DNA of 64,000 nucleotides from Tanypteryx hageni (taxonomy: Eukaryota; Arthropoda; Insecta; Odonata; Petaluridae), in contig CM054120.1 in assembly GCA_028673005.1 (NCBI GenBank), positions 62,308,057 through 62,372,056 of the forward strand, read 5' to 3'. Of the stretch, positions 23,832-36,000 are shown piece after piece. The translations under genes and the position numbers were made by a program. Position 1 is the stretch's first letter. Each line of letters opens with the position of its first letter. The notes beneath the pieces were generated by a model. It saw nothing but the letters and a program-made list of their open reading frames with translations. It made no database searches and was not told the origin of the DNA.

Positions 23832-24290
23832 CATTATAGAACTTTAATTATGCCTCACAGAGATCACTTCCCCCAACCACAATTTCTCCTAAGTCCTGGC
23901 CCTCACCAACTGCGGTTTTGTCAACTGGATTGAGTCAGGAACATAACCCCTGTAATTGCCCAGGGACTACATTATTGTATAAGAAAAAAAATTACTAAAA
24001 ATCACGTTTTGTACAGGTTTATCTTCCTCATACTCTGGTCACCCTACTTACATGTGAGACTACAAAACAAATTAAGTATTCCACTTAGAGCAGGGATCTG
24101 CTGAAGCAGGCTTGATTTGGCTCACATGAGCTGGTTGTTAAACTTGGACAGGTTCAAAGAGCCTATTGTTTAAATCAAAAGTAAAACAAAATTAAAATGC
24201 TCATAAAAATATGGGATACAAGGGTTATGTCTCCCTCCCACCATTTGCACTCCAACCCTTGCCTTTACTCACTCCTTTCTCAGCCCTTAG

Positions 24291-25181
24291 GACTGGTTCC
24301 CAAACTTGTTCCATGACACTCTGGGGTGCTGACAGGGCTGGCCAAGCACTGAAGGGGGCGAATATCAATAGGGGCATCCTGATAAATGTGACATCTGGAT
24401 AAAGAATTTTTATTGGATTCTTTTACAAAACATTCATTGATAAAAAAACATTATTGATTCCTTAACTACATAAACCGTTTCTGTGAGTTAACTTTTGTTT
24501 CCATGCATTGCGTGAACTGTTTTTAAGCAGCATAGTATCTCATGTGCTTTCAGCTGGATACTTAAACTGCTTATAGATGTCAATCTTCTTTGGTATTTTG
24601 AGTATCTGTCGTCTCGTTTTATTTTAATTTTCCCAAAAAACTACTCAACGAATGCAAAAAACCTGCAGTTAAGGGGCTAAGTTGTAAGTATACAACAAAC
24701 ATTATAGTAAACAGTAGATCATTCTGTGATTTTAAAATTAAGCCTTTTTCAAAGTGTTTTTTTACTGGAAATCAGTTTTGCAAGTGATTTATTTAGTAAA
24801 AATTTACGCAAAATTTACACTCGATACTTTAGTGATTGAGATCTACCAACTTTGGGGATCCCCAATACATGGAGGCCTGGATGAGTCGTATCCATCGCAC
24901 CCTCCCTTTGGCTGGCCCTGGGTGCTGAAGCTGATATTTAAGTGCACCACAAAAAACCTAATTTAGTATAAAAATAAACGATTTGGAAATGGTGATAGGT
25001 CATTTGGGTATTAATTTTTCCTCTAGTAAATTGATTATGGTGTAATACCAACAAATGGATGTGTCCAAAAATTGTAATACCCTTATGTAAAAATATAAAT
25101 CTTGCTTCAAGGCCGTGTTGTCACAGAATTCTGTTTGTCTTTGAGAAGGTGCTGTGCCTACAACAAGTTTGGGAACCACTA
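24291..25181. mobile_element. Probable non-autonomous hAT element, TSD eroded
   Basis: Inverted ends GACTGGTTCCCAAACTTGTT and TAGTGGTTCCCAAACTTGTT agree over 17 bases. Flanks GCCCTTAG and TCTTATGG do not match. It is interrupted by the MITE at 24333-24920. Confidence 0.65.
24333..24920. mobile_element. hAT MITE with perfect 8-bp TSD, nested
   Basis: Ends CAGGGCTGGCCAAGC and CAGGGCCAGCCAAAGG (inverted). GGTGCTGA is identical at 24325-24332 and 24921-24928. Inserted just inside the left end of 24291-25181. Confidence 0.92.
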
Positions 25182-25515
25182 TCTTATGGTCTCATCCACC
25201 GTCTGCCAGCTTTATGACTTCTTTATGATAGTATTTCTAAATGGAAAATGTTATTAATGCTACCACCTTAGCTGGAGTCTTTTAATCAATCAAATCCCAA
25301 CATCTGAAATAGCGATGAGTATAACCAGCTATGAATAAATACAGACTTATCTGACAATACCCAAATCCAATTTCTACCCGTGACTCATTAATAGTTATTG
25401 AAAATGCTAGTTTCATTGTAAAGTGATGACAATGTAGAATAAATGGTCATTTCATACCACTTTTAGAATCCACCTTAATGCGAGGTATACAGTATAAATT
25501 AAACAAGAAATGATA

Positions 25516-25688
25516 CAGTAGATGCCAATTAATTTGGTCCAATTTGGTTCAAATTAATTGATAACATTAAGCAGTTTATAGCAATAAACTGCAGACTTTC
25601 TGAATCAGGATTCAACAATGGAATTCTGAGTTAATTACAACAACCAGCTGGTAAAAAAAACAGTGATAAAAATAAGGGGCACCTACTG
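25516..25688. mobile_element. Short pogo/Tigger-like MITE with TA TSD
   Basis: Ends CAGTAGATGCCAATTA and CAGTAGGTGCCCCTTA (inverted), each next to TA (25514-25515, 25689-25690). Only 173 bp and non-coding. Confidence 0.75.
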
Positions 25689-25890
25689 TATAAATAATTG
25701 ACCACCATTCAACTAATTAAAACCAACTACATAAATCCATTTTCATCTCAACCCCTTATCTTACATGTAACAAGTCTTCTCTTAATCGATTAGTAGCACA
25801 CCCGAGTATGAACAATTTCCAGTTGTATTCTTGTATAACTTGTTTTGGTTCCACAGATTTGATTCCATTAAAAAGATGAATCTCTTAACC

Positions 25891-26383
25891 AAGCAGTTTC
25901 CAAACATTACTCACCAAAGAATACTGTCTTCGCACCCCCCTCTAAAAAATACCTACTGGACCTTGAATTGCCATTATTATAACCACCTTTAGAAAAAAAT
26001 GGACTCAAACAATACATCCTAGCCACTTGTGGGCTAGAATTTGATGACTGCATATTGTAGGTCTCATAGTGGTGTAACTAGGAGTGGAAGGGCCCGCAGC
26101 AAACTATTATCACCTAACAAATATATACGTTTAATCAAAACTGAAGCCCATTGTACACCCTTTCAAGTTGCACTTAATAATCGATTATCAGGAATATTTT
26201 AAAATTACTCTTTCCAAATATAATGATTAACTGGAAAATCAGAAATTATGATAAAAAGAGAAATTGCCAAAAATCTTTATTTTTTCTATATTCAGAAAAT
26301 TTTGAGGACTCCCTGGGCCTAAGGTATTTATTTGGGCAAATTCCCCTCCCATGGAGGCACACCCCACTGTTTGGAAACCACTA
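25891..26383. mobile_element. hAT MITE, copy 1 of a family also at 62146
   Basis: Ends AAGCAGTTTCCAAACATTA and TAGTGGTTTCCAAACAG; flanks TCTTAACC and TCATAACC match 7/8. Internal blocks ATACCTACTGGA, ATAACCACCTT, GGGCTAGAATTTGA and ATATTGTAGGTC recur in the 62146 copy in the same order. Confidence 0.87.
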
Positions 26384-26544
26384 TCATAACCAATTACTAT
26401 AAAAAAGCAAAACCCATTGTATTTCATTTCTGACAAAGTTTGATTTAATTTCACATGAAAACTGCTTAAAAAATAGACTAGTTATAAGCTTTAAAAATAA
26501 TTAATTCTAACTAGCTGTTTACTGCAGCATTTCCTGCAGCATCA

Positions 26545-26780
26545 ATAAAATATGTGCTTACTTCCACCTGGCATGGTAAATCGATGCAATGGAAATCAAG
26601 AATATGGGTGGGTTTATTTTTAGAAATGTATTCCAAAATACTACAGAGCCTTCTGGTGGAGAACTTTTCAATTATCTCTGGCGGTCCCGCATTTACATTT
26701 ATACCAATTCTTTCTTTGGCCAAGAGATGGCAGTAATACAAAAATGCACGACAAATATTTTCTATCAATATTGTCTGTTC
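26545..26780 (-). CDS. Candidate exon of an unrecognised protein
   Basis: An open stretch reads FLYYCHLLAKERIGINVN, then GPPEIIEKFSTRRLCSILEY, ISKNKPTHILDFHCIDLP and CQVEV. The mix of residues looks protein-like. It ends at a good donor (GTAAGC) and begins after possible acceptors (AACAG, GATAG). It lies on the CYB5R4 strand, 3 kb downstream of exon 8, so it could belong to a neighbouring gene. I do not recognise the family, and it could be chance or a transposon remnant. Confidence 0.22.
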
Positions 26781-26846
26781 AAATTACGTTTTGCAACAAA
26801 TGCAGCTATAAGACACTAGTACATTTTTAATTTTAATGTTCTAGGT

Positions 26847-27122
26847 CAGAGGTCAGCAAACGTTTTACTGAAAGGGCCACATGACATTTCAAATTACTGC
26901 TCGGGCTGTGTGAAAATTTCAAAGAGCAAGTTTTGAGAAATTTTATCGATTCTGTATTATGTAATTTTCTTATTTTAAAAGCATATTTCACCCAACCATT
27001 CGGTAAATGTCATTTAGATATCATAAATGATATCTAATGAATACTCTTGCTGATAAGGTAGGCCGGATCAAATCACTGCATGGACCGGATGTGGCCCGTG
27101 GACCGTAGTTTGGGGACTCCTG
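26847..27122. mobile_element. hAT MITE with perfect 8-bp TSD (CAGAGGTCAGCAAAC family)
   Basis: Ends CAGAGGTCAGCAAACG and CAGGAGTCCCCAAACTAC (inverted). TTCTAGGT is identical at 26839-26846 and 27123-27130. Same family as 17427-17696. Confidence 0.93.
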
Positions 27123-27289
27123 TTCTAGGTGATATTTTCAACCATAAAGGAACTATAAATACTTTTAATGAAATTTCAATAACATAATTAACAGGCCATG
27201 GATCAGTGTTGTCCAATAACCATTCGGAGACCAAAAAATAATGCTATACTGTCACGGTGGGGTGACCCATAACCTTTGCATAGATGTGA

Positions 27290-27490
27290 AGTGTCCTCAT
27301 CCTTTTCTGAGACACTGACAACATGCTCTTAATATAAAGATGAGTTTAAACAATGTCTGGTGCTTTTTGTAAAATGCCGGCACCGAGTTTTCCTCCTCCC
27401 TTCTGTGTGTACATATGTCCAGTTGATGACAGTGCAAAATTGCCATAGCCACTGATGTACTAAAAAACTAATAACTACTACTACTACTAT
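27290..27490 (+). mobile_element. SINE copy, diverged
   Basis: TGGTGCTTTTTGTAAAATGC then CGGCACCGAGTTTTCCTCCT, CTTCTGTGTGT and GCCATAGCC follow the body of the 45 kb and 18 kb SINE copies. It ends in an ACTACTACTACTAC-type simple tail. The 5' limit is unclear, and a lone hAT-like end (CAGTGTTGTCCAATAACC) lies at about 27207. Confidence 0.65.
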
Positions 27491-27499
27491 GTCAAGTTC

Positions 27500-28300
27500 C
27501 TCCACAATATCACAGAACTAACCAAGAAAACAAAAATAATCTTTTGACTTGACATTAAAGTTGTGAAGAATCCTGCAAAAAAAGCAATATCTTTTATCAG
27601 TATAAAAAAATAGTTATTTAGCAAGAAAAGATATGACTTTTCAAAAAATGATTCTATAAAACTAAATACACATGCAGTATCACTATGCCATTCATGGGGA
27701 TTAGGCTCCTGCTAATCCAGGAATGGAAGAAAATTTAATAGAGTCAAAACTCTTTAGCAGTCTCCCTAGGCTTCAAATGCCTGCTCTGGGCATGACTGCC
27801 TAAGTTGAGTTTGACTAAAAGTTATCAATCAATTATCAAAACAATTGCCATTTACATATGTGACCTCCTCAAGAGTGTCTTTGTAAAAAGTTAGACTTTA
27901 ATAGAAAAATATGGTTTCATTTCCATGTCCCTGAGACTGAACCATAGGAGGAATTTTCAATGAATTGTAATATGTAGTGAGCATCACAAATAGCGAGAAA
28001 GCCAAATACAGCAAGAGATAGGCTAAGAAAAATATGTTGGAAAAAGTAAGACTTAAAAATGATTAATCAAGCCCATCTTATGGCTTGAATCCAAAAGATA
28101 ATCTAGGTGTGTTTTTCAAATGTATTTATTAAGTTGCTTGATTTTATTTGAATGAATGCATTTCATAATTGTCACCAGCAAGAGAGAGAGGGAGGGTGGG
28201 GAAGAGGAAAAAGGGAAGGAAGAGGGAGGGGGAAAAGTTACATTTAGAAATGCAACTGCATAAAAGTGAAAACAATTTTTCAAGCTGAGAACTTGAACCA
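27500..28300. other. No recognised gene; purine-rich run at 28180-28240
   Basis: Unassigned AT-rich sequence. GAGAGAGGGAGGGTGGGGAA and similar G/A runs make a short low-complexity patch. Confidence 0.45.
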
Positions 28301-28309
28301 CTGGAAGTA

Positions 28310-29292
28310 CTGTATTAGTCTGAATATAATCCCTGCCTTTTTGACCAAAATATAGTAACAAAAGTATGGGTGAGGCTATATTCGTGCCCAAAAAAGTAGC
28401 AAACGTAAATATCACCGCCGGCAGTAAGTACAGGTAACAATTAATGCCACTTGATTTGATTGTTTTACGGAAAATTTCTTGATACATATGCCTCAATAAA
28501 TCAATTCTTTTTGTTCACTCTATGGAATCCTTGTCTTAAACGTTCGTATTTTCATAATAGCGAGAATTGCAGAAATTTTCGCTTTGAAAGCATAGATTGG
28601 CTAACTTCATCCCTTCCTAAAAGTATAAGTCCCACATATTAGTGTGTAGTGGTGCGGCCTATTGTTATTTTAGAGAAAATGTCACTACGATGAAAGAAAT
28701 TATCTTCGTTACCCGTCAATCTGTAGGCAACTCTGTCAGCTGATCACACTGTCCAGCTTGTGCAGCTGTTGATTGAATATAATGCAACTGCATTATAAAA
28801 GTATTACTTACGTAAATCAAACCAAGGTGTTTCAACTATCTACAGAATGTATTCCTTGACATGATATTTCGAGGCATAAATATCGGAAGTAAAAAAAATA
28901 CTGATAAAATAAATTATGAAAAGAATATGTTAACTGAAAATCTGGTGGTAATTACTTTTTTATACAGGCACGATTCAAATAGCCAATGTTAGCGGCATCT
29001 GAAGAATACAAATGGAATTTAAATAACATTCATAAATGCGAAATTATTTAATTTAGCCCAGTAGCACTTGATACATATTTAAATTACGCCTACAACTATA
29101 ACACGCAAAACGTGATGTCACCGTTTCATTGCAAATTGATAGCTCTAACTAAATTGCTTGTACATATTAAAACTCATTCTTGAAAATATTAAAAGTGAGG
29201 TCTGTAATGAGGCTCCAACTTTTTTCCAAAACTGAGGCTTCAGAAATAGGGGGAACTATATTCATGGAGGGACTATATTCTGACTAATATGG
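28310..29292. mobile_element. mariner-like TIR element with TA TSD, non-coding
   Basis: Ends CTGTATTAGTCTGAATAT and CCATATTAGTCAGAATAT (inverted), followed by AATCCCT/AGTCCCT, each next to TA (28308-28309, 29293-29294). No transposase motif inside. Confidence 0.78.
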
Positions 29293-29872
29293 TAATCAAA
29301 ATCTGCTAATAGCAAAGTCAAATGAATTACTAGGTTTCTCTGGAGTCACTAAGATTTTCAAGAACACTAGTGACTCCAAGTTTTTACAGAAAAAAGCATA
29401 ACGGATTTATATTTTGGAACATGAATGGTAAAAATTTGTTATATTGATCCATGTTTAAATGAGTAGTAGAAAACCAGGTCAACTGGCTTAAACAACTATT
29501 TGGATCTTGAAGATTTGTAAAAAAGTACAAAAAATTAAGCAAATACTTAATGAGTTCCAAGTTTTTAAAAAACAAGTTAGGCATTGAAAATCACAGAAAA
29601 CATAAGAAATTTTGATCATAAAACCAAGTACAGGCAGTCTCTGACTAATAATCATGATGTGTTCTTGAAAAAATGGAGTGTAATGTGGAATACATTTTTG
29701 CATACATTTAATGTTATAAATATCGGACAAGTTATAAATGCCCTGATAATGGGGGATTCATTCACATATACTTAGAATTTAAGAACATGAATCACTAATT
29801 TGTAGTGCTTGATAGAAATGAGTCGATGTGAACATTGAAAATTGAATGACATACCATCAAATATTTACTTAC

Positions 29873-30055
29873 TTTTCAGCAGCCTTGGTAAATAGTATTG
29901 GGCCACAAACACATGTATAAACATTTGAATTTTTTGCCGGAGTAGATTTTGAATGCTCAGGTAGAAAGAAATGTTCTAGTAGATCATGCCTAATGGTTCC
30001 TGTCTCACCTTTCCAACCCATATCAGCATTTGAAAGGACATGTTTGACTTTAAAC
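29873..30055 (-). CDS. CYB5R4: CYB5R4 exon 8 (C-terminal NAD(P)H domain)
   Basis: Encodes FKVKHVLSNADMGWKGETGT through NVYTCVCGPILFTKAAE. CVCGPILF is the conserved CGPxxF motif near the end of this reductase fold. A GTAAGT donor follows after two bases of the next codon, so one more short exon (about 20 residues) is expected further left. I searched to the left for its usual aromatic-rich end and did not find it. Confidence 0.9.
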
Positions 30056-33000
30056 CTAAAAGGATTGAACAAAAATTTCTCAAAAACTGATTTTATCGGC
30101 TGTTAGTTGTTCAGTACAAAATATTTTAATTTCGAGTCATATGCTCTAATAATATGTAATACAGAACAAACTTACCTATCACAGTCTTCCATTAATTTAT
30201 CCATTTGGTCTCGCCAAATAATGTCCTTTTCAGTTTTATTGAAGAAAATTACGGTGATGTTTTTACTGTAAAATTAAGAGCATCATCAATTAATTCAACA
30301 AAATAACATTTTTATACTGATGCCTGGATGGCTATTTTCATTTGTCATACTGCCATGTAATTCTGAGAAGAAAAATTTATGCTATTAATTAATTAATTCC
30401 TTTATATGCAGGAGAGTTGATGCATTAGTATCAAATGCTCTCCCCAAAACTGTCAGAGTAACAACTGCATTGGCTCCATGTATTTTTCCATAACTTGTTA
30501 CCTTTTAATCAGAGACCTTTAACAAATAGATCATTCTGTTACTGAGGGTCCATTGATTTACATATACTACCGGCTGAAAACTCTGGTACAGATGTATCCA
30601 TCGCCCTTTCATATACATCTGAATCACTAGCTGCATTAAGAAAAATATATTCTATTTGATCTGCTAGTGATGATATACAGTTAATCTCCACCTTGTGTGG
30701 GATCACCGAGCACAGAATTGTACTAATGTGGTTGAACTGTGAGGGACCATGATTGTCGTGTGTGGCATACGGTTCGCATTAGTGAGGTTTTCTGATATGC
30801 CTCTCGAATGGCGGACGCATCCGAAAAAGCCCGAACATTGCCAAAAACTCATCATTAACTTTTATTATTAGATTAATGTATTTACCTGAATCCAAGATGA
30901 GGTTTTTTCCAAATTTCAACTTGCAAAAATCAAGTGTAGTCTTAAATTCGAGTACAAAGTCATATACCATCAATGCATTGTGGTCAGTTGATCACACGTC
31001 AATTCGCTGGACTTCAATTCGTGGCGCATCAATTCGTCACATGATAAACTCATTGTGCGTCAATTCATTGCTAGACAAATTCATTGCGTGACAATTTTGT
31101 TGCAAGACAAATTCATCGCGAGACAAATTAGAAGGTAGACACCATGACGAATTTGTCCAGAGCTGAATTGATGCACAATGAGTTTGTCGTGTGATGTATT
31201 GATGCACCTCGAACTAACCACCATGAATTGAATCACGACAAAATGACCACGACAAGTTGTCATGGAACCATAGAAAGTATGGTTACCCATTTAATTAATG
31301 TTTTTTAAACAAATGAAACAAGATAAAATAATTGTATTTTTAATTGCAAACTTACGATCTGAAATTCAATTAATAAAGTCTTAAGTTTAAAATTATATTT
31401 TTAAAATTCTTTTTTATTTCAGAACAAATTTGTAACAAACCGAGATGAAATGAAAAACTCAAGTAAATTCCACAATATTGAGCCTGACCATATTAATGAT
31501 ATTTGTAACAAACCATTTCAATTAATGATGAACTAGTATACCTATACTGAATATATGTGTTCGAAATATACACCAACAGTCAGTGAGAAATTAGGTCATA
31601 AAAACTTTTTTCTATTTTGAAGGTCTGCTAAAAGGGGAGGTCATCTTAGATTCAGGGTCGTCTTGGATTTGGGTAAATATGGTAATTTTACAATGTATCA
31701 CCTGTATTTGGTGAAGGTTATCTGTATTTGCTTATTTTCTCAAAAAATGTTTTTGTGATTGCACCTTAAAAAAATATTTTTTGTTATGGGAGCCATTATT
31801 TTATAATGCACAGCTGTAATAATAAGAAATCAATGAGAAAAATCACCATTTTTCTCCTGATGTAATGACAAAGAAGTTTTGTTCCCAGCATCATGCCAGC
31901 AGCGCAGTCATTGAGTAATATGTGACAAATATATGAAGCATTAAATTTTTATCTTGCATCATATTTAAAGCCTCAAATACAAAATTTTACCATAGCATGT
32001 TTAGTTGGAGTGAGGCTGTTACATGTATACTAGCCAACCAACAGAAAGAGCATAAATTAAATAACATTAAGGAATTGCATTCCAGTTTTTTCCTGTTGAG
32101 GCCACTTTCACAAAACTTTTGAAAATTTGTATGCCTTGAAAGATATCAAAGGCATCCAGTCCAGGTATATCGATTTGATCGAAACTCCCACAGATGGTAT
32201 TATAATCCCTATTAACACATTCGTGATGTCTTGCGCCACCGGTGGTACACGCCCAGTATTCCTCGTGCCCGTTGTGTACCACCGGTGGCACATGAGACCT
32301 TTTTCGGTTGTATCCCTTTGCAGTTCATATGGACAGCTGAATGACTGTCCGATTACACGTACGGCTGCAGGGAATCGATTTTTTTGAAGTGTGTGCCACC
32401 GATGGAGCACAAGGCAATATTTTTTACTTAAGTTGTATGTAATAGTATCTATATAACATTGTTTTCGAAAAGAATTTATTTTTAATGCGATAAAAAGCAA
32501 ATTAACTTACATATATACAATAAGACAAAATACTACAGTAAGAAAATAAAAATATCGAGCGAAATAAAAAAATCAAAATAAGTTAAAAATTTTTTATGCA
32601 ACAATATTGAAAATTCATTCCATTTTAAAATATCAGAATATTTCATAACTTAACATCAACTGCTACAATTAGATAATAATAATAGTATAATTACAGCCAT
32701 AAAATTAAAATTTATTGTAAAATGTTTAAACAACAGAAGGGAAATTCTGACCATTATAAAAATATTAAAAATAAAGTAAACCCTAGATTTAACGGACCTC
32801 GGTTTAGTGGACTTCAGATTTAATGGACAAAATCGTGGCAAAGGTAATAATGGACACATCCCCAAACAACGAACCAAGTCCATCGTTTGGCAAATCACTC
32901 CAGAGATTGTTCGCTTCTTCCCCTCAAAATGGCTGTTCACAGTTATATACTACATGCTTTTTTTGTGCAGGCTATGTCACAATGTTCTCCAAGCACGTTT

Positions 33001-36000
33001 TTGGCAAGATTGACATCAGAATCTTGTCTTTTAGTGACATCAAAATGGTGTTGAAAGCGAGAGATCTAGAACAAGAATGTGAAGATGTGTTCTTGTTTCA
33101 TGTTCTTGACACAATCATGGCTTACAGTGGGCCTGCAGCTGGCCTGAAGGTTAAAATTCTTGTAGTGACTACTGCAAAAATTGCGAATTACGATCGCTTT
33201 TTATCCATAAACTGATTACAGGAGAGAAAAATTCAAAGTTTCCGATATTAGTTTCAATTTTGGCCACAACAGCGGTTTCGAGGTCTCAAGATCGCAAGAA
33301 CGTTCTTGAGGAACAAGGCCTATAAGAACGATCTTGAACATTGAGACACAGCCGTAGTAGGCACTTCAGTGGAAGGATAATTCCATCTTCGAAATGGTAC
33401 GGCATGTAAGGGAAGCGATGTTTAGTTGTGGGCTTAGGCTACATTCACACTACACTACTCGCCCGTTATCCACGATCTGAGTATCTGTGAATGAATGTAA
33501 CTGATGAAATATTCTTCAAATTCACATAGGTGATATTATCTAGTACTATTACCACTAAAAATAAGCCTCAAAAGTGCATAAAATTTGTTGAAATTACTTC
33601 TTTTCTATGGTGACCCTATCCTAAGATATAATGTAAATATAAGGCCCAGTATCCGCGAATTTGATATCCGAGACGGAGATATCGGGGGAGTAATGTACTG
33701 GTAATGCAAGCGAATACTGCTACTCTAGGCTCTAGGGGATATAAATTATCCCATTAAGTGTCTGTTACAATAATAATCCACTGTATACATGATATGATCT
33801 GTACTTTGGCTCGTGGACGGTATTGAATGCCAGCCAGCCGAACATGGCTTCCGATGCTTATGAAGTCCACGGAGTTTTTCAAGAGTGCCATCGGAGTTCT
33901 CAGAAATATTTATTAAATTCCAGTGCTTTGCAATGAATAAATGAAAAGAAATAGGTTATTTTATGGAGAAGTCAGTGAATCAATTCAGATATAATCATAC
34001 CATATGAAATTCGTGATATTTCAGTGCTGACGTATTTTCTTAAAATACAGAAAAAATTTCTGAGGAATTAAAAGGTGTTGTGGTTGTTTTAAATTCAATT
34101 TTGTATCATATATTCATGCAAATGCTGTATTTTATACATTAATTATCATTATCATCAGTAAAGGAGATTTTCTCATATAGGTACAAGTGTGTTTTTGGAA
34201 TTGAAAAACCCCATTCGCCATTTAATGGACATTCATTCAGCTTTAATGGATGACCCTTCCCCCCTATTAGTCCGTTAAATCAAGGATTTACTGTACTTTC
34301 TAATATAGAGTATAAAATATCACTAACGGAAATTAAAACCTACATAGATTTTAAAATTGCAATAACTTAAATATTTTTACACAACAATAGGAAGATACAG
34401 TCTTCCATAAAAATATCAAAACATTTTGCAAAATAACAAAATAATATTAACATTAGAGAGTAAAATAATGGTAAAAAATCTCAAAAAATGATGTCCCTTA
34501 CATTTTAAAGCAGCAAAAGGAAAACATAGACAACCATAAAAGTATCAAAATATTTTGGAAAACGAGTAAAAAGTACAGCAATCAGAAAATGAAATTCTAA
34601 TCAGTTCTCCACAAAAATAAAATATCTTACAAAATTTCAATAAAAAATACATGCATTACAGATAACTCCTGAAAATATAGAGGATACATTTCAGCCAAAA
34701 ACAACACAACGAATCTGCGCTGCATGGCGTATTGATGACATGACAGATATGGAGTTATGTTCTAGGCTCCAAATAGTTGGATAAAAACCAATTAGGAAAG
34801 TGTATGTTGTACTACAAATGGACTCTTTTTGCGACGGAATATATATTATTTGTGCATATATCTAGTTTTATGAAAATCCATTGGGCAGATGCCCAGATCG
34901 AACTTATATAAAAAAATACCCCCATAAGCAACACTAATTTACCAATTCCATTGAAATTATGACATTCTTGATAAAATATTGTAATTTAGCAATTTTCATG
35001 AAAAACTGCTCGAAGTCGGGTAATACAAGCCAAGACTAAATTTTCATAAGAAAGATTTTAATCCCCTATATTGGCAGCACTGACTTACAAATTCGACTGA
35101 AACTTCTGTTTCTGAAACTAATGTATTTGACATATATTTACACAAAATGTCGTGAAACTCTGTTGCAGAGAAGCCACGATATAATATTACAGATAAAAAT
35201 ATTTTATTCCTCTATGTTAGCAGCACTGATTTATAAATTTGATTGAAACTTCGGTTTCTGAAACTACTATATTTTACTTATATTTACACTGAATTTTGTG
35301 AACATCTGCTGCCAAGAAGCCAAAATATAACATTTCAAATAAAAAAAAATTATCCTCTATGTTGGCAGCACTTTTTTATAAATTCGTGAAACTTTGGTTT
35401 CTGAAACTAATATAGTTAACTTATATTTACACCAAATTTCGTGAAAATCTGTAGCATAGGTGCAAAGATATAACATTACAAATAAAACAATCCTCTATGT
35501 TGGCAGCAATGCTGCACAAATTCAATTCAAACTTCGGTTTTTAAAATAAATATATCATATTTATACTTAAACCAAATTTCGTGAAAATACGTTTGGTAGA
35601 AGTAGAGATAAATCATGCATACAGATGGACGGACGTGGTGCACGATGGACAATATGAGAAAAACATTAAACACCAACTTCGTCCACCACCACTAGAATAT
35701 TTCAAATATAATGCAGAAACATGATATTTTATGCTCTACATGTTCTAAAATAATTTTTAGTCAAAAAATTGCAATTATCTAGTGAAAATAGTTAATGCAC
35801 ATTTATGGCCCATAGGAATAACCATGAAAATACCTTACATAGCGAATATGTTAATGCGAGTCTCATGAGAAAGCAGGCACTCGAGAAAAATGTAACTCCT
35901 TGAAATGGACAAAAACTTTTTAGCATCTAAGGGTACTATATTTCTGGAAATGATTTATCACACATCTGCAGTTAATATTCATTACTATGCCATTAGAATT

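Noticed and set aside
30985..31270. Regular short repeats that could suggest a CRISPR array
   Set aside because: Units are contiguous, degenerate 15-16 bp repeats without unique spacers, arranged as an inverted pair inside a MITE in a eukaryotic intron.
32823..33215. 130-codon frame inside the 32774 element as a transposase remnant
   Set aside because: No HTH or DDE motif could be recognised; left as part of a non-coding TIR element.
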